Source: Thermoanaerobacteraceae bacterium
GTDB taxonomy: Bacteria > Bacillota > JADQBR01
Assembly (NCBI GenBank): GCA_017656305.1
Contig: JACDOG010000004.1
Coordinates: 1 to 64,000, forward strand
Length of the DNA: 64,000 nt
Direction: 5' to 3'
Below are positions 8,262 through 17,492 of the stretch, one piece after another. The notes under the pieces were generated by a model. It did not search any database, was not told where the DNA came from, and worked only from the letters and a program-made list of their open reading frames with translations. Every line of letters begins with the position of its first letter. Position 1 is the stretch's first letter. The position numbers were made by a program, and so were the translations under genes.

Positions 8262-9812
8262 TCAGTAGCTGATATTGTATTTCTTAATCTTGTTCATAAT
8301 TGTAGTGTGCGATACTCCCAGCGCTTTTGCCGCTTTACGAATGGAACCGCTGTTTTTCAACACCTGGGTTATCAGCTGTTTTTCCACCCGGCTGACAATG
8401 TCATTAAGTGTTCTTTCCCGGGGTATACTTTGGGCCGGGATGTCCTGGTTGGGATCAATTAAAATCACATCAGGTGTCAGCCATTTTCCCGTCACCAGGT
8501 TAACCGCACGCTCAATGACATTTTCCAACTCCCGCACATTGCCCGGCCAGTCATGGCTGTACAGTTTCTCCAGTGCTTCCTTGGAGACGTATTCAACATT
8601 TTTATTAAACCTGATATTCATTTTTTCCAAAAAATGATTTACCAGCAGCGGAATGTCTTCCTTTCTTTCACGCAGGGGCGGCAGGTGAATGGGAATCACG
8701 TTTAAACGGTAGTACAGGTCTTTGCGAAATTCACTGGTTTCCACCATCTCTTCCAGGTTTTTGTTGGTGGCCGCTATTACCCTGACGTTTATGGGTATCT
8801 CCTCCTGACCGCCCACCCTTCGCACCTTTCCTTCCTGCAGCACCCGCAGCAGTTTGGCCTGCAGGTGCGGCGACACTTCCCCTATCTCGTCCAAAAAGAT
8901 AGTACCCCCGTTGGCAAACTCAAACAAACCCTGTTTCCCGTTTTTCCGGGACCCGGTAAACGCCCCTTCCACATAACCAAATAATTCACTCTCCAGCAAC
9001 GAATCCGGCAGAGCCGCACAGTTTACCGGCACAAACGGCTGGTCACGCCTGGGACTAGCCATGTGAATGGACCGGGCAAACAGTTCCTTACCCGTGCCGC
9101 TTTCACCCCGCAGCAGTACCGTGGAACCGCCCTCGGCCACCCTTTTACCCATTTCAATTACCTGCTGCAGCTTTTCACTTTCCCCAATTATGTCATCAAA
9201 AGTAACCATAGTGGGCTTGGTTACGGAGTAAACCAGTCTTCTCACTTCCGTCATATCCTTGATAGTGGCAACCACGCCGACAACTTTATTGTTTTTGTCG
9301 CGGATAGGTCTGCCGCTGGTCACATAATGATATTTTTTCTTCCCTTTGCTAATATTTATTTCATGATGGTTATAGGTCCGGCCAGTCCTTAAACAGTCCA
9401 GCATGGGTACGTCATCGGCCAGGACATCATTAATTTTCCTGCCAACCAGCTCTTCCTTGCTGGCATTTAAAATCTGTTCCGCAACGGGATTGACAGTGGT
9501 TATCTCTGCTTTGGAATTAATGGCCAGCACACCCTCGCTGATGGCATCCAGCACTGCCTGCAACCGCTGGTTGGTTTCCTCCCAGGGCATGAGCTCAATT
9601 TCCACACATTTAATTACGGCAGGAACAGCTTCCAGTTCCCGAAACAGCACCTGCTTGTCAGTGTTCTCCGGCACTGCCACTTCCAAGTAGGTAATATCGG
9701 GCACCACTTCTAAATTGGTCACGTTAATGTTTCTCGCCGTCAGCACTTTGGAAATATCCAGCAGCAGCCCCACCCGGTCTTTATTGATCACCTTGAATTT
9801 CAGGGTTTTCAC
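8262..9812 (-). CDS. TyrR-like sigma-54-dependent activator (ACT-PAS-AAA-HTH)
   Basis: About 516 residues. Domains in order: ACT-like domain (residues 1-75, [14 protein letters not shown]), a PAS domain (about 85-190), the AAA+ sigma-54 interaction domain (about 205-435) with Walker A GESGTGKE, Walker [10 protein letters not shown] and the sigma-54 contact loop GAFTGS (consensus GAFTGA), then a Fis-type HTH ([20 protein letters not shown]). No phosphoreceiver domain is present, so control is probably by a small ligand at ACT or PAS, as in TyrR. The longest frame starts at GTG 9836; GTG 9812 lies 6 nt behind GGGGGTGA and removes eight non-conserved residues. It precedes ald on the same strand, with repeated palindromes and a sigma-54 promoter between them, so ald is its likely target. 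The ligand is not predictable; alanine or another amino acid would fit. Confidence 0.93.
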   Translation of the reverse strand: MKTLKFKVINKDRVGLLLDISKVLTARNINVTNLEVVPDITYLEVAVPENTDKQVLFRELEAVPAVIKCVEIELMPWEETNQRLQAVLDAISEGVLAINSKAEITTVNPVAEQILNASKEELVGRKINDVLADDVPMLDCLRTGRTYNHHEINISKGKKKYHYVTSGRPIRDKNNKVVGVVATIKDMTEVRRLVYSVTKPTMVTFDDIIGESEKLQQVIEMGKRVAEGGSTVLLRGESGTGKELFARSIHMASPRRDQPFVPVNCAALPDSLLESELFGYVEGAFTGSRKNGKQGLFEFANGGTIFLDEIGEVSPHLQAKLLRVLQEGKVRRVGGQEEIPINVRVIAATNKNLEEMVETSEFRKDLYYRLNVIPIHLPPLRERKEDIPLLVNHFLEKMNIRFNKNVEYVSKEALEKLYSHDWPGNVRELENVIERAVNLVTGKWLTPDVILIDPNQDIPAQSIPRERTLNDIVSRVEKQLITQVLKNSGSIRKAAKALGVSHTTIMNKIKKYNISY

Positions 9813-9961
9813 CGCAGTCACCCCCGATTCCGTCACAGGTTGGTTACTTATTTACTACCTTCTGCTTTGAAGTCAATATTCCTCTAAATGCTTTCAAGTT
9901 AGCACATATTACCTGAGAAAAGCCACCCGTTAAATTTAAATTTATAATTTTTAAAAAATTG

Positions 9962-9990
9962 TTGCACAACTTTGCAGCCAATGTTACAAT
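9962..9990 (+). promoter_or_regulatory. Sigma-70 type promoter of the glycine cleavage operon
   Basis: TTGCAC (9962-9967), 17-bp spacer, TACAAT (9985-9990). Transcription would begin near 9997 and produce a 340-nt leader that holds the glycine riboswitch. Confidence 0.75.
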
Positions 9991-10029
9991 AGCGGTAAAT
10001 AGTAGAAAATTGTTTGAAAAATACATATT

Positions 10030-10251
10030 GCCGGATGAACGTCTCGGGAGAGACCTCCGGCAGGAGGCGCCGAAGGAGCAAACCAAAGCAGTTTCGCTGG
10101 CTGTTTTGGAGAAACTCTCAGGCACCCGTACCGGGATGGGACGGACCTCTGGAGAGTTCCTTGTTAAGGCAGCATGCTTAGCAAGGGCACCAAAGGGGTA
10201 GCTTCGGTGTACCCGTACAGCGAAGTAATCTCTCAGGTAACCGGACAGAGG
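10030..10251 (+). ncRNA. Tandem glycine riboswitch
   Basis: Two consecutive glycine aptamers. Aptamer 1 spans about 10041-10142: P1 is GTCTC (10041-10045) with GGGAC (10138-10142), and the conserved cores GGAGAGACC, GGCGCCGAAGGAGCAA and AACTCTCAGGCA are present. Aptamer 2 spans 10146-10251: P1 is CCTCTG (10146-10151) with CAGAGG (10246-10251), with cores GGAGAG, GGCACCAAAGGGG and AATCTCTCAGGTA. The 3' strand of the second P1 is also part of the terminator that follows, so glycine binding should block termination. The element precedes the glycine cleavage operon, which is its classical target. Confidence 0.95.
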
Positions 10252-10287
10252 AAACAGCGTGTTACGGTGTTTCCTCTGTCTTTTTTT
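10244..10287 (+). terminator. Riboswitch-controlled terminator
   Basis: GACAGAGGAAACA (10244-10256) pairs perfectly with TGTTTCCTCTGTC (10268-10280), followed by seven T residues. CAGAGG of its 5' arm is shared with P1 of the second glycine aptamer, making the two folds mutually exclusive. This predicts an ON switch. Confidence 0.92.
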
Positions 10288-10336
10288 CGTTTAAATATCC
10301 CGTCAATTTAAGATACTAAAAGTGAGGTGATGAAAA

Positions 10337-11425
10337 TTGAAAAAAACCCCGCTACACAAAGCACATCTGGAAGCCAATGCTAAAATGGTAAATTTTGGTG
10401 GCTGGCACATGCCAGTGCAGTATGTGGGCATTTTGGAAGAACATAGAAACGTGCGCACCAAAGCAGGATTGTTTGACGTATCCCATATGGGAGAAATTGA
10501 TATCAAGGGTAACAGGGCCCTGGAACTGGTACAGAAGCTGATCACCAACGATGCCAGCAAGCTGGCCGTAAAACAAGCACTATACACACCCATGTGCCTG
10601 CCCAACGGCGGCATTGTGGATGACCTGCTAGTCTACCGCAAGGGTGAAAACCATTTTCTGCTGGTAGTCAATGCGGCCAATACAGATAAGGATTACCAGT
10701 GGATTGAAGAGCACGCCATTGACGGCGTGGCAATCGCAAACATTTCCTCAGAAGTGGCGCAGCTGGCCCTGCAGGGTCCCCTGGCGGAACAAATCCTGCA
10801 AAAAATCTCTAACAAAGACCTGTCTCAAATCAAGTTTTTCTGGTTTGACTACGTCAAGGTAGACGGCGAGGATTGTCTGGTATCCCGCACCGGTTACACG
10901 GGTGAAGACGGGTTTGAAATTTACCTGGCACCGGACAAGGCAAGAAAAGTCTGGTATGCCATCCTGGAAGCAGGTAAAGAGGAAGGCGTCATGCCTATCG
11001 GCCTGGGTGCCAGGGATACGCTGCGGTTTGAAGCAAGATTGCCCCTGTACGGCAATGAGTTGAGCGAAGAAATCTCGCCGCTGGAAGCCGGCCTAGAAAT
11101 GTTCGTGAAACTTGACAAGGATAACTTCATCGGCAAGGAAGCGCTGGAAAAACAAAAAGCCGCCGGCGTTAAAAGAAAACTGGTCGGACTTGAAATGCTG
11201 GACAGAGGGATACCGCGCACCCATTATAAGGTGCTGAAAGACGGCGAAGAAATCGGCTTTGTCACGTCCGGTTCCTTTTCACCAACGCTGGAGAAAAATA
11301 TCGGCCTGGCATTGATCAAAGCGGAACACGCCCGGATAGGTAACAAAATAGAAATTCAAGTGCGCGGGAGAAATTTAAAAGCCAAAATTGTCAAAACACC
11401 ATTTTATAAAAGGGAGGTCAAATAA
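10337..11425 (+). CDS. gcvT: Glycine cleavage T-protein (aminomethyltransferase)
   Basis: 362 residues. Transfers the aminomethyl carbon from lipoyl-GcvH to tetrahydrofolate, releasing ammonia. Seen: N-terminal [48 protein letters not shown], the folate-binding region with [33 protein letters not shown], and the C-terminal barrel with [20 protein letters not shown]. The start is TTG at 10337, 6 nt after GAGGTGA; the nearby ATG at 10330 is out of frame. First gene after the glycine riboswitch; gcvH follows after 2 bp. Confidence 0.97.
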   Translation: MKKTPLHKAHLEANAKMVNFGGWHMPVQYVGILEEHRNVRTKAGLFDVSHMGEIDIKGNRALELVQKLITNDASKLAVKQALYTPMCLPNGGIVDDLLVYRKGENHFLLVVNAANTDKDYQWIEEHAIDGVAIANISSEVAQLALQGPLAEQILQKISNKDLSQIKFFWFDYVKVDGEDCLVSRTGYTGEDGFEIYLAPDKARKVWYAILEAGKEEGVMPIGLGARDTLRFEARLPLYGNELSEEISPLEAGLEMFVKLDKDNFIGKEALEKQKAAGVKRKLVGLEMLDRGIPRTHYKVLKDGEEIGFVTSGSFSPTLEKNIGLALIKAEHARIGNKIEIQVRGRNLKAKIVKTPFYKREVK

Positions 11426-11427
11426 AT

Positions 11428-11811
11428 ATGTTTCCAAAAGATTTTAAGTATTCCAGAGAACATGAGTGGGTGAAAATTGAGGGAACTAAGGTGCGTCTGG
11501 GGATTACACATTATGCCCAGGATGCACTGGGGGACGTTGTGTTTGTGGAGCTGCCGGAAGTAGGAACTGAATTTGCAGCCAATGATTCCATCGGGGTTAT
11601 TGAATCCGTCAAGGCGGTTTCCGATGTCTACACCCCCGTATCGGGCAAAGTAGTTGCGATTAATGAAGCCCTGCTGGATTCACCGGAACTGGTCAACGAG
11701 GACCCTTACGGTGACGGGTGGATAGTGGAAATGGAAATGAGTGACACCGGCGAGCTGGATAACCTCATGACGGCGGAAGAGTACCAGAAGTTTCTCAAAG
11801 AGGAGGCTTAA
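11428..11811 (+). CDS. gcvH: Glycine cleavage H-protein
   Basis: 127 residues, the standard length. Lipoyl carrier that shuttles the aminomethyl group between P-, T- and L-proteins. The lipoylation site is Lys62 in IESVKAVSD, within the barrel motif [12 protein letters not shown] ... [25 protein letters not shown] at 11428 follows AAAGGGAGGTC of the preceding gene's end. In this operon it is also the likely substrate of the LipM and radical SAM proteins encoded downstream. Confidence 0.97.
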   Translation: MFPKDFKYSREHEWVKIEGTKVRLGITHYAQDALGDVVFVELPEVGTEFAANDSIGVIESVKAVSDVYTPVSGKVVAINEALLDSPELVNEDPYGDGWIVEMEMSDTGELDNLMTAEEYQKFLKEEA

Positions 11812-11813
11812 AG

Positions 11814-13154
11814 ATGAATTTCGTTCCCAATACCGACAGAGACCGGCAGAAAATGCTCGAATTCCTCGGCATGAATTCGCTCGCGGACCTCTTTGCTCAT
11901 ATACCCGACAGCATAAAACTGAAAAAAGAGCTCGACCTGCCTGAGGGCATGTCGGAGCTGGAACTGGTAAGACATGTCAGACAATTGAGCGATAAAAACG
12001 CCAACCTGGAGGAATACAACTCCTTTTTGGGCGCCGGAAGCTACCAGCATTATATCCCCAGCATTGTCAATCACTTGCTGCTGCGGTCGGAATTCTACAC
12101 TGCCTATACCCCGTACCAGCCGGAAATCAGCCAGGGTACACTGCAGGCAATTTACGAATTTCAGAGCCTGATCTGCCAGCTGACCGGTATGGACGTGGCT
12201 AACGCTTCCATGTACGATGCCTCCACCGCCATGGCGGAGGCAGCGGCACTGGCCAGCGGGCAAACCAGAAAAAACAAAATTGTGGTTTCCTCCACGGTAC
12301 ATCCCGAATACCGGCGGGTGCTCAAAACCTATGCCGAAGCACAGGGGTTGGAAGTTGTGGAAACGGGATACCGGGACGGTGTCACGGATTTGGAGGACCT
12401 GGAGGCCAAACTGTCGGACAATACCTCGGCGATAATTGTACAGCAGCCCAACTTTTTTGGCTGCATTGAACCCATGAAGGACATCAGTGCCGCAGTGAAA
12501 AAGACCAGGGCAATGTTTATAACTTCCGTTGACCCGGTTTCACTGGGGGTGTTGCGCCCTCCTGCCGAGTACGGCGCCGACATCGTTGTCGGGGATGCAC
12601 AGGCTTTTGGCAATCCCATCAGTTTTGGCGGACCCCATGTAGGCTTCTTTGCCGTAACCAAGAAACTGATGCGCAAAATGCCCGGCAGGATTGCCGGAAA
12701 AACAAAAGATAAGGATGGTAGGCGTGGCTTTGTCCTGACGCTGCAGGCCAGGGAACAGCATATCAGGAGAGAAAAAGCCACGTCCAACATCTGCTCCAAC
12801 CAGGCCCTGGCAGCACTGGCCGCCACCATTACCATGGTCACCCTGGGCAGACAGGGTCTGAAAGAAATGGCAGTGCAGTGCGTGAACAAGGCGCATTACG
12901 CCTGCCAGCAGCTCACAACCGTTGAAGGTGTCAAAAGGACCTTTAGCGCACCGTTCTTTAAGGAATTCGTAGTAACAGCCGACAGGGACATCAATACCAT
13001 CAATAACGGCCTGCTTAAGCAAAAAATTATCGGCGGCTTACCGGTGGAAAGATTCTATCCCGAATTAAAGAACAGTTCCTTGCTCTGCGTAACGGAGGTA
13101 AAATCCAAGGAACAAATTGATGAGCTGGTAAGCGCGTGGGAGGGATTAAAATAA
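11814..13154 (+). CDS. gcvPA: Glycine dehydrogenase (decarboxylating) subunit 1
   Basis: 446 residues. N-terminal half of the split P-protein found in Bacillota, Thermotoga and archaea; it pairs with GcvPB to decarboxylate glycine. Recognisable segments are [82 protein letters not shown] and the C-terminal [10 protein letters not shown]. The start is the ATG at 11814, 2 bp after gcvH and behind AGAGGAGG. The stop TAA overlaps the ATG of gcvPB (TAATG), so translation is coupled and stoichiometric. Confidence 0.97.
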   Translation: MNFVPNTDRDRQKMLEFLGMNSLADLFAHIPDSIKLKKELDLPEGMSELELVRHVRQLSDKNANLEEYNSFLGAGSYQHYIPSIVNHLLLRSEFYTAYTPYQPEISQGTLQAIYEFQSLICQLTGMDVANASMYDASTAMAEAAALASGQTRKNKIVVSSTVHPEYRRVLKTYAEAQGLEVVETGYRDGVTDLEDLEAKLSDNTSAIIVQQPNFFGCIEPMKDISAAVKKTRAMFITSVDPVSLGVLRPPAEYGADIVVGDAQAFGNPISFGGPHVGFFAVTKKLMRKMPGRIAGKTKDKDGRRGFVLTLQAREQHIRREKATSNICSNQALAALAATITMVTLGRQGLKEMAVQCVNKAHYACQQLTTVEGVKRTFSAPFFKEFVVTADRDINTINNGLLKQKIIGGLPVERFYPELKNSSLLCVTEVKSKEQIDELVSAWEGLK

Positions 13155-14608
13155 TGACAGAACCCTTAATATTTGAACTGAGCAAACCGGGACGCAAGGC
13201 CTATTCGTTGCCCGCCTTAGATGTACCGGAAAAAAGTCTGGAAGACCTGCTGCCGGAAGAAGAACTGCGGCAGAAAGACCCTGCATTTCCGGAAGTAAGC
13301 GAAGTGGACGTAGTGCGGCACTATACCCGCCTGTCCCAGCTAAATCACGGCGTGGATACCGGGTTTTACCCCCTGGGTTCCTGTACCATGAAGTATAATC
13401 CCAAAGTTAACGAGGACCTGGCGCGGCTGCCGGGATTTGCCCATATTCACCCGTACCAGCAAGAAGAAACCGTGCAAGGCGCCCTGAAGATTATGTATGA
13501 ACTAAACCGGTATTTAAGCGAAATTACCGGCATGGAGCGTTTCAGCCTGCAGCCGGCTGCCGGCGCCCACGGCGAGCTTACCGGTCTAATGATCATCAAA
13601 AAATACCACAAAGACCGCGGGGATAACCGACGCACCCAGGTAATCGTACCCGACTCGGCCCACGGCACCAACCCGGCTTCTGCCGCAGTATGCGGGTATG
13701 AAACCGTGGAAATTCCCTCTAACGACAAGGGTAGCATAGACATCGAAGCATTGAAAGAGGCCGTCAGTGATAAAACGGCCGCTTTAATGCTTACCAACCC
13801 CAACACCATAGGCTTGTTTGAAGAAAATATCGAGGAAATTGCAGCCATTGTCCACGAGGCCGGCGGGCTGCTCTATTACGACGGTGCCAACATGAACGCC
13901 ATTATGGGTATCGCCCGCCCGGGTGACATGGGCTTTGACATAGTTCACCTCAACCTGCACAAAACCTTTTCCACCCCCCACGGTGGCGGTGGTCCCGGGG
14001 CAGGACCGGTGGGAGTGAAGGACTTTTTGGTCCCCTACCTGCCAAACCCGCTGGTGGAATATGACTCCGCAAATAACCGGTATTACCTGGATTATGACCG
14101 ACCCCAATCGATCGGGCAGACAAAAGCTTACTACGGTAATTTCGGCGTAGCCGTCAAGGCCTATGCATATATTATGAGCGTAGGTGGAAAAGGTCTAAAA
14201 GAAGTTGCGGAAAACGCCGTTTTGAATGCCAACTATCTCATGCGCAAATTGAGCAGGTATTATCACCTGCCCTATGACCAAACATGTATGCACGAGTTTA
14301 TCATCACGCCCAAACCTTTTAAAGAAAAGGGAATACACACTCTGGACATAGCCAAGCGGATGCTGGACTTCGGCTACCATCCACCTACCATTTACTTCCC
14401 GTTAATTGTGGATGAAGCAATGATGTTTGAACCCACGGAAACCGAGTCCAAGGAGACGCTGGACAACTTTGTTAAGTCCATGTTACAAATTGCCAGGGAA
14501 TGCGAGGAAAACCCGGAAATAGTAAAAAGCGCCCCGCACAACACACCGGTCGGCCGGCTGGATGAGGTAACTGCCGCCAGAAAGCCGGATTTGAAATGGG
14601 ATTCCTAG
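13154..14608 (+). CDS. gcvPB: Glycine dehydrogenase (decarboxylating) subunit 2
   Basis: 484 residues. Pyridoxal-phosphate subunit of the split P-protein. The cofactor lysine is Lys270 in [20 protein letters not shown]. Other conserved parts are [45 protein letters not shown], and [12 protein letters not shown]. The frame opens at GTG 13136 but ATG at 13154, after GGGAGGG and overlapping the gcvPA stop, is the real start. The operon continues on the same strand into two radical SAM genes after a 112-bp gap that holds an imperfect palindromic repeat. Confidence 0.97.
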   Translation: MTEPLIFELSKPGRKAYSLPALDVPEKSLEDLLPEEELRQKDPAFPEVSEVDVVRHYTRLSQLNHGVDTGFYPLGSCTMKYNPKVNEDLARLPGFAHIHPYQQEETVQGALKIMYELNRYLSEITGMERFSLQPAAGAHGELTGLMIIKKYHKDRGDNRRTQVIVPDSAHGTNPASAAVCGYETVEIPSNDKGSIDIEALKEAVSDKTAALMLTNPNTIGLFEENIEEIAAIVHEAGGLLYYDGANMNAIMGIARPGDMGFDIVHLNLHKTFSTPHGGGGPGAGPVGVKDFLVPYLPNPLVEYDSANNRYYLDYDRPQSIGQTKAYYGNFGVAVKAYAYIMSVGGKGLKEVAENAVLNANYLMRKLSRYYHLPYDQTCMHEFIITPKPFKEKGIHTLDIAKRMLDFGYHPPTIYFPLIVDEAMMFEPTETESKETLDNFVKSMLQIARECEENPEIVKSAPHNTPVGRLDEVTAARKPDLKWDS

Positions 14609-14619
14609 AATACAGAAGT

Positions 14620-14677
14620 CAGAAGTCAGGAGACAGAATCCCACTGTTTCATTCTGGATTCTAACTCCTGTCTTCTG
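14620..14677. repeat. Long imperfect palindrome in the gcvPB-radical SAM gap
   Basis: CAGAAGTCAGGAG (14620-14632) pairs with CTCCTGTCTTCTG (14665-14677) with one mismatch, and the inner AGAATCC (14635-14641) pairs with GGATTCT (14656-14662), leaving a 14-nt loop. A 7-bp unit AGAAGTC is repeated in tandem at its left end. There is no T-run, so it is not a standard terminator. It looks like a copy of a dispersed palindromic repeat, but only one copy is in this window. Confidence 0.6.
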
Positions 14678-14720
14678 ATGGAAACTCCTTTTGAAAACAC
14701 TGGGTAACCGGAGGATATTT

Positions 14721-15608
14721 ATGACTAGCGCAAATACCGATTTAACTGCTCTTGTAAATACTGCCTGGATGCTGCGGAAAATCCATTTTCCCGCCAGCAT
14801 CCAGTTTAATTACCCCACAGGTACCAAAGTACTCAGCGTCACCGGCAGTCACTGTTCCCTGAACTGCGCGCACTGCGGGGGGCATTACCTGAAAAATATG
14901 ACGCCACTTCAACATATTTCTGCTGACTGCCAGGCAGGCAATCTCCATGACTGCACCAGTTGCCTGATAAGCGGCGGCTGTGACAGCCACGGGAAAGTCC
15001 CGCTGGCGTCCAACTGGGAACTGTTGAAAAAATTAAAAGCAACCAAAAGGATGAACCTGCATGTTGGCCTAGTATCCGAAGAAGAGGCAAAGAAACTGCC
15101 GGAAGTTTGCGACGTGGTCTCCTTTGATATGGTAGGAGATGACGAAACAATCCGGGAAGTTTACGGGCTGGATAAAAGTGCAAGTGATTACCGGAAAAGT
15201 TACAACATTTTACGAAAATATGTAAAGGTATTACCCCATATCTGCATTGGGCTCAGGGGCGGAAAAATCAGCGGGGAGTACCGAGTGCTGGAAATGCTGG
15301 CTGAAGACGGCGCCGACGGCCTGGTATTTATCGTTTTCAGCCCGACGAAAAACACCAGGTATGCCGCAAAAGAGCCGCCCCCGCTGGAAGAAGTCGTCAA
15401 AGTCTTTGCCACTGCCAGAAGGATGTTTCCCCACATACCTATTCACCTGGGATGCATGCGCCCCAAAGGACGGTATCGTGAAAAGCTGGATGTCCTGGCT
15501 GTCAGGTGCGGGGTAAATAAAATTGTCGTACCCACAAAAAAGGCAGTGGAAACCGCGAAAAACCTGGGTTTGAAAATTTCCTACGGAGAGGAGTGTTGTG
15601 TACTGTGA
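14721..15608 (+). CDS. Radical SAM protein, probable LipS-type lipoyl synthase component
   Basis: 295 residues. The radical SAM cluster motif CX3CX2C is C45-C49-C52 (SHCSLNCAHCGGHYL). Further cysteines lie at 70, 78, 81 and 87 and at the C-terminus (292, 293), enough for an auxiliary cluster. The frame opens at TTG 14691, but ATG 14721 lies behind GGAGG and is preferred. The stop overlaps the GTG of the next radical SAM gene (GTGA). The pair is followed by lipM and preceded by gcvH, whose product needs lipoylation. Two-protein lipoyl synthases made of radical SAM enzymes LipS1 and LipS2 are known in Thermococcus and some bacteria that lack LipA; the context and cysteine layout fit this. Which of the two subunits this is cannot be told here. 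Confidence 0.7.
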   Translation: MTSANTDLTALVNTAWMLRKIHFPASIQFNYPTGTKVLSVTGSHCSLNCAHCGGHYLKNMTPLQHISADCQAGNLHDCTSCLISGGCDSHGKVPLASNWELLKKLKATKRMNLHVGLVSEEEAKKLPEVCDVVSFDMVGDDETIREVYGLDKSASDYRKSYNILRKYVKVLPHICIGLRGGKISGEYRVLEMLAEDGADGLVFIVFSPTKNTRYAAKEPPPLEEVVKVFATARRMFPHIPIHLGCMRPKGRYREKLDVLAVRCGVNKIVVPTKKAVETAKNLGLKISYGEECCVL

Positions 15609-16582
15609 TCAGGGTGTCAGCCGGTACGGCAAATGTTTTGGGCTTAAAAAAATTAACCACGGACGCTCCTCCCACTACCGCCTATCTAATGTCCGGGGAA
15701 AAGTGCTCCCACGACTGTGCCTTCTGTCCCCAGGCACGAAACAGCACCGGCAGAAGCGACCTGCTGGCCCGGGTAACCTGGCCGGATTATGATGAAAATA
15801 CAGTGGTAAGCGAAATCGGCAGGTCATTCGCATGCAACAGGTTGAAGCGAACCTGCCTGCAGGTGGTCAATAGGCAGGATTCACTGGATAAGGCCAAAAA
15901 TTTCTTAACCAAACTCAAACAAAACACCTCTGTTCCCGTCTGTGTTTCCTGCAACCTTTCAACGCCGGAGGAAGCAGGTGAACTTTTTGCACTGGGTGCC
16001 GACCGGGTGGGATTGGCCCTGGATGCCGCGTGCGAAAGGGTATATCAAAAGGTAAAAGCCGGTTCGTTTACAAAGCACCTTCAGCTGATAGAAGAAACAG
16101 CCAGGCTTTACCCGGGCAGGATTAGCACGCATTTAATAGCCGGTCTCGGGGAGACCGAGGAAGAAATGGTAGCAATCATGGCTTACATGGTCAGCCTCGG
16201 CGTGACCATCGGCCTATTCGCGTTTACCCCGGTGAAGGGTACCCGCCTGGAAAACGGGCAGCCCCCTGACATCGCCTCGTACAGGAGAATCCAGTTGGCC
16301 CAGTACCTGCTAGCAAATAAGTTGGTGGACAGGAAAGATATTAAGTTTCACGGTGGAAAAATCATTGAGTTTGGCCTTCCCCGGAAGCAGCTGGCTGCAG
16401 TTGCAAAAACCGGCAAACCCTTTCAAACATCCGGCTGCCCGGACTGCAACAGGCCCTATTATAACGAAAAGCCGGGCGGTGTTATTTATAACTATCCCAG
16501 ACCTTTAACTCCAGAAGAAATAGATGCCGTGTTGCGAGAATTGGGTTTTACGGCAGGTGATGCAGCATGCAGTGGCGACTGA
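15605..16582 (+). CDS. Radical SAM protein, probable partner LipS-type lipoyl synthase component
   Basis: 325 residues, similar in build to biotin synthase-like radical SAM enzymes. The radical SAM motif is C34-C38-C41 (EKCSHDCAFCPQAR). Additional cysteines include C77 and C84, C113 and C116, and a C-terminal pair C278-x2-C281 within SGCPDCNRPYYNE, followed by YNYPRPLTPEE. The chosen start is GTG 15605, overlapping the upstream TGA; the frame is also open from GTG 15593. It overlaps lipM by 16 bp. No biotin genes are nearby, so biotin synthase is unlikely. With its neighbour it is the best candidate for sulfur insertion into octanoyl-GcvH. Annotation as lipoyl synthase subunit is inference from context. 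Confidence 0.7.
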   Translation: MIRVSAGTANVLGLKKLTTDAPPTTAYLMSGEKCSHDCAFCPQARNSTGRSDLLARVTWPDYDENTVVSEIGRSFACNRLKRTCLQVVNRQDSLDKAKNFLTKLKQNTSVPVCVSCNLSTPEEAGELFALGADRVGLALDAACERVYQKVKAGSFTKHLQLIEETARLYPGRISTHLIAGLGETEEEMVAIMAYMVSLGVTIGLFAFTPVKGTRLENGQPPDIASYRRIQLAQYLLANKLVDRKDIKFHGGKIIEFGLPRKQLAAVAKTGKPFQTSGCPDCNRPYYNEKPGGVIYNYPRPLTPEEIDAVLRELGFTAGDAACSGD

Positions 16583-17385
16583 TTAATACGGGCTACAATA
16601 CCGGCGCCTATAACATGGCGGTAGATGAAGTTCTGCTGCGGCAGGTTAGTACCGGAAGAAGCAAACCTGTCATCAGATTCTACGGCTGGAAACCGCCTGC
16701 CATTACGCTGGGCTACTTTCAGGACCTGGAACGGGAAATAGATACTGCAAGCTGCAGGAAAAGAGGCATTGACATTGTAAGAAGGCTCACCGGAGGGCGG
16801 GCGGTTCTGCACCATTACGAAGTTACCTACAGTGTAATTGCACCGGAAAAGGATGAACGGGTATCGGGTACCATTATTCAATCATATTTAAAGATAAGCC
16901 GGGGGCTTGTAGCAGGCTTACGCTCTCTTGGTATTCCCGCCGAGCTGACGCCTCACGGTAAAAAACCGGGACCGGACAGTACAGCAGCATGTTTTGAAGC
17001 ACCTTCGTGGTACGAGATAGTAATTGACGGTAAAAAGCTGGTGGGCAGTGCCCAAACCAGAAAAAACGGCACTTTACTGCAGCACGGGTCCGTGCTGCTT
17101 GACCTGGACGTGGAAGAGCTGGCAGATACCATAAAATTCAAGAGGCCGGAGATCAAAGAACGCTTTATAAAATCATTCCCCCGAAAGGCCTGTGCAGTCA
17201 ATCAAGTTATGGACAGGAAATTTGATTTTGATACCGTTGCCGCGGCGCTGACCAAAGGGTTTGAACAGGAGTTTCGCATCACACTAGTGCCGGAAAACCT
17301 CACTGTGGAAGAGCAGGCCCTGGTCCGGGACCTTGTGCCCAAATATACCTCTCCCGACTGGAACCTGCACCGAAAAGTCACCTGA
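16567..17385 (+). CDS. lipM: Octanoyl transferase LipM (lipoate-protein ligase A family)
   Basis: 272 residues, of the LplA/LipM/LipL fold. It closely resembles Bacillus LipM, which moves octanoate from acyl carrier protein to GcvH. Visible family motifs are PVIRFYGWKPPAITLGYFQ, VRRLTGGRAVLHHYEVTYSV, CFEAPSWYE with Cys142 (the acyl-thioester cysteine of LipM enzymes) and KKLVGSAQTRKNGTLLQHGS with the conserved lysine region. ATG 16567 lies behind AGGTGA and overlaps the upstream gene by 16 bp. A lipoate ligase using free lipoate is the alternative, but the Cys and the whole-length match favour LipM. It closes the gcv-lipoyl operon. Confidence 0.9.
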   Translation: MQWRLINTGYNTGAYNMAVDEVLLRQVSTGRSKPVIRFYGWKPPAITLGYFQDLEREIDTASCRKRGIDIVRRLTGGRAVLHHYEVTYSVIAPEKDERVSGTIIQSYLKISRGLVAGLRSLGIPAELTPHGKKPGPDSTAACFEAPSWYEIVIDGKKLVGSAQTRKNGTLLQHGSVLLDLDVEELADTIKFKRPEIKERFIKSFPRKACAVNQVMDRKFDFDTVAAALTKGFEQEFRITLVPENLTVEEQALVRDLVPKYTSPDWNLHRKVT

Positions 17386-17492
17386 GAACGGTTGATGAAA
17401 ACCATTGCCGCACCTTGAAACCAGCACCCAAAATCACGCCGCCATCACCCCGGACCATGGAACGGTTTGCGCAGGCAACTTACCGCCGGGAA

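Noticed and set aside
15605-16582. Biotin synthase for the second radical SAM protein
   Set aside because: The C-terminal SGCPDCNRPYYNE region and the lipoyl context do not fit BioB, and no biotin genes are nearby.
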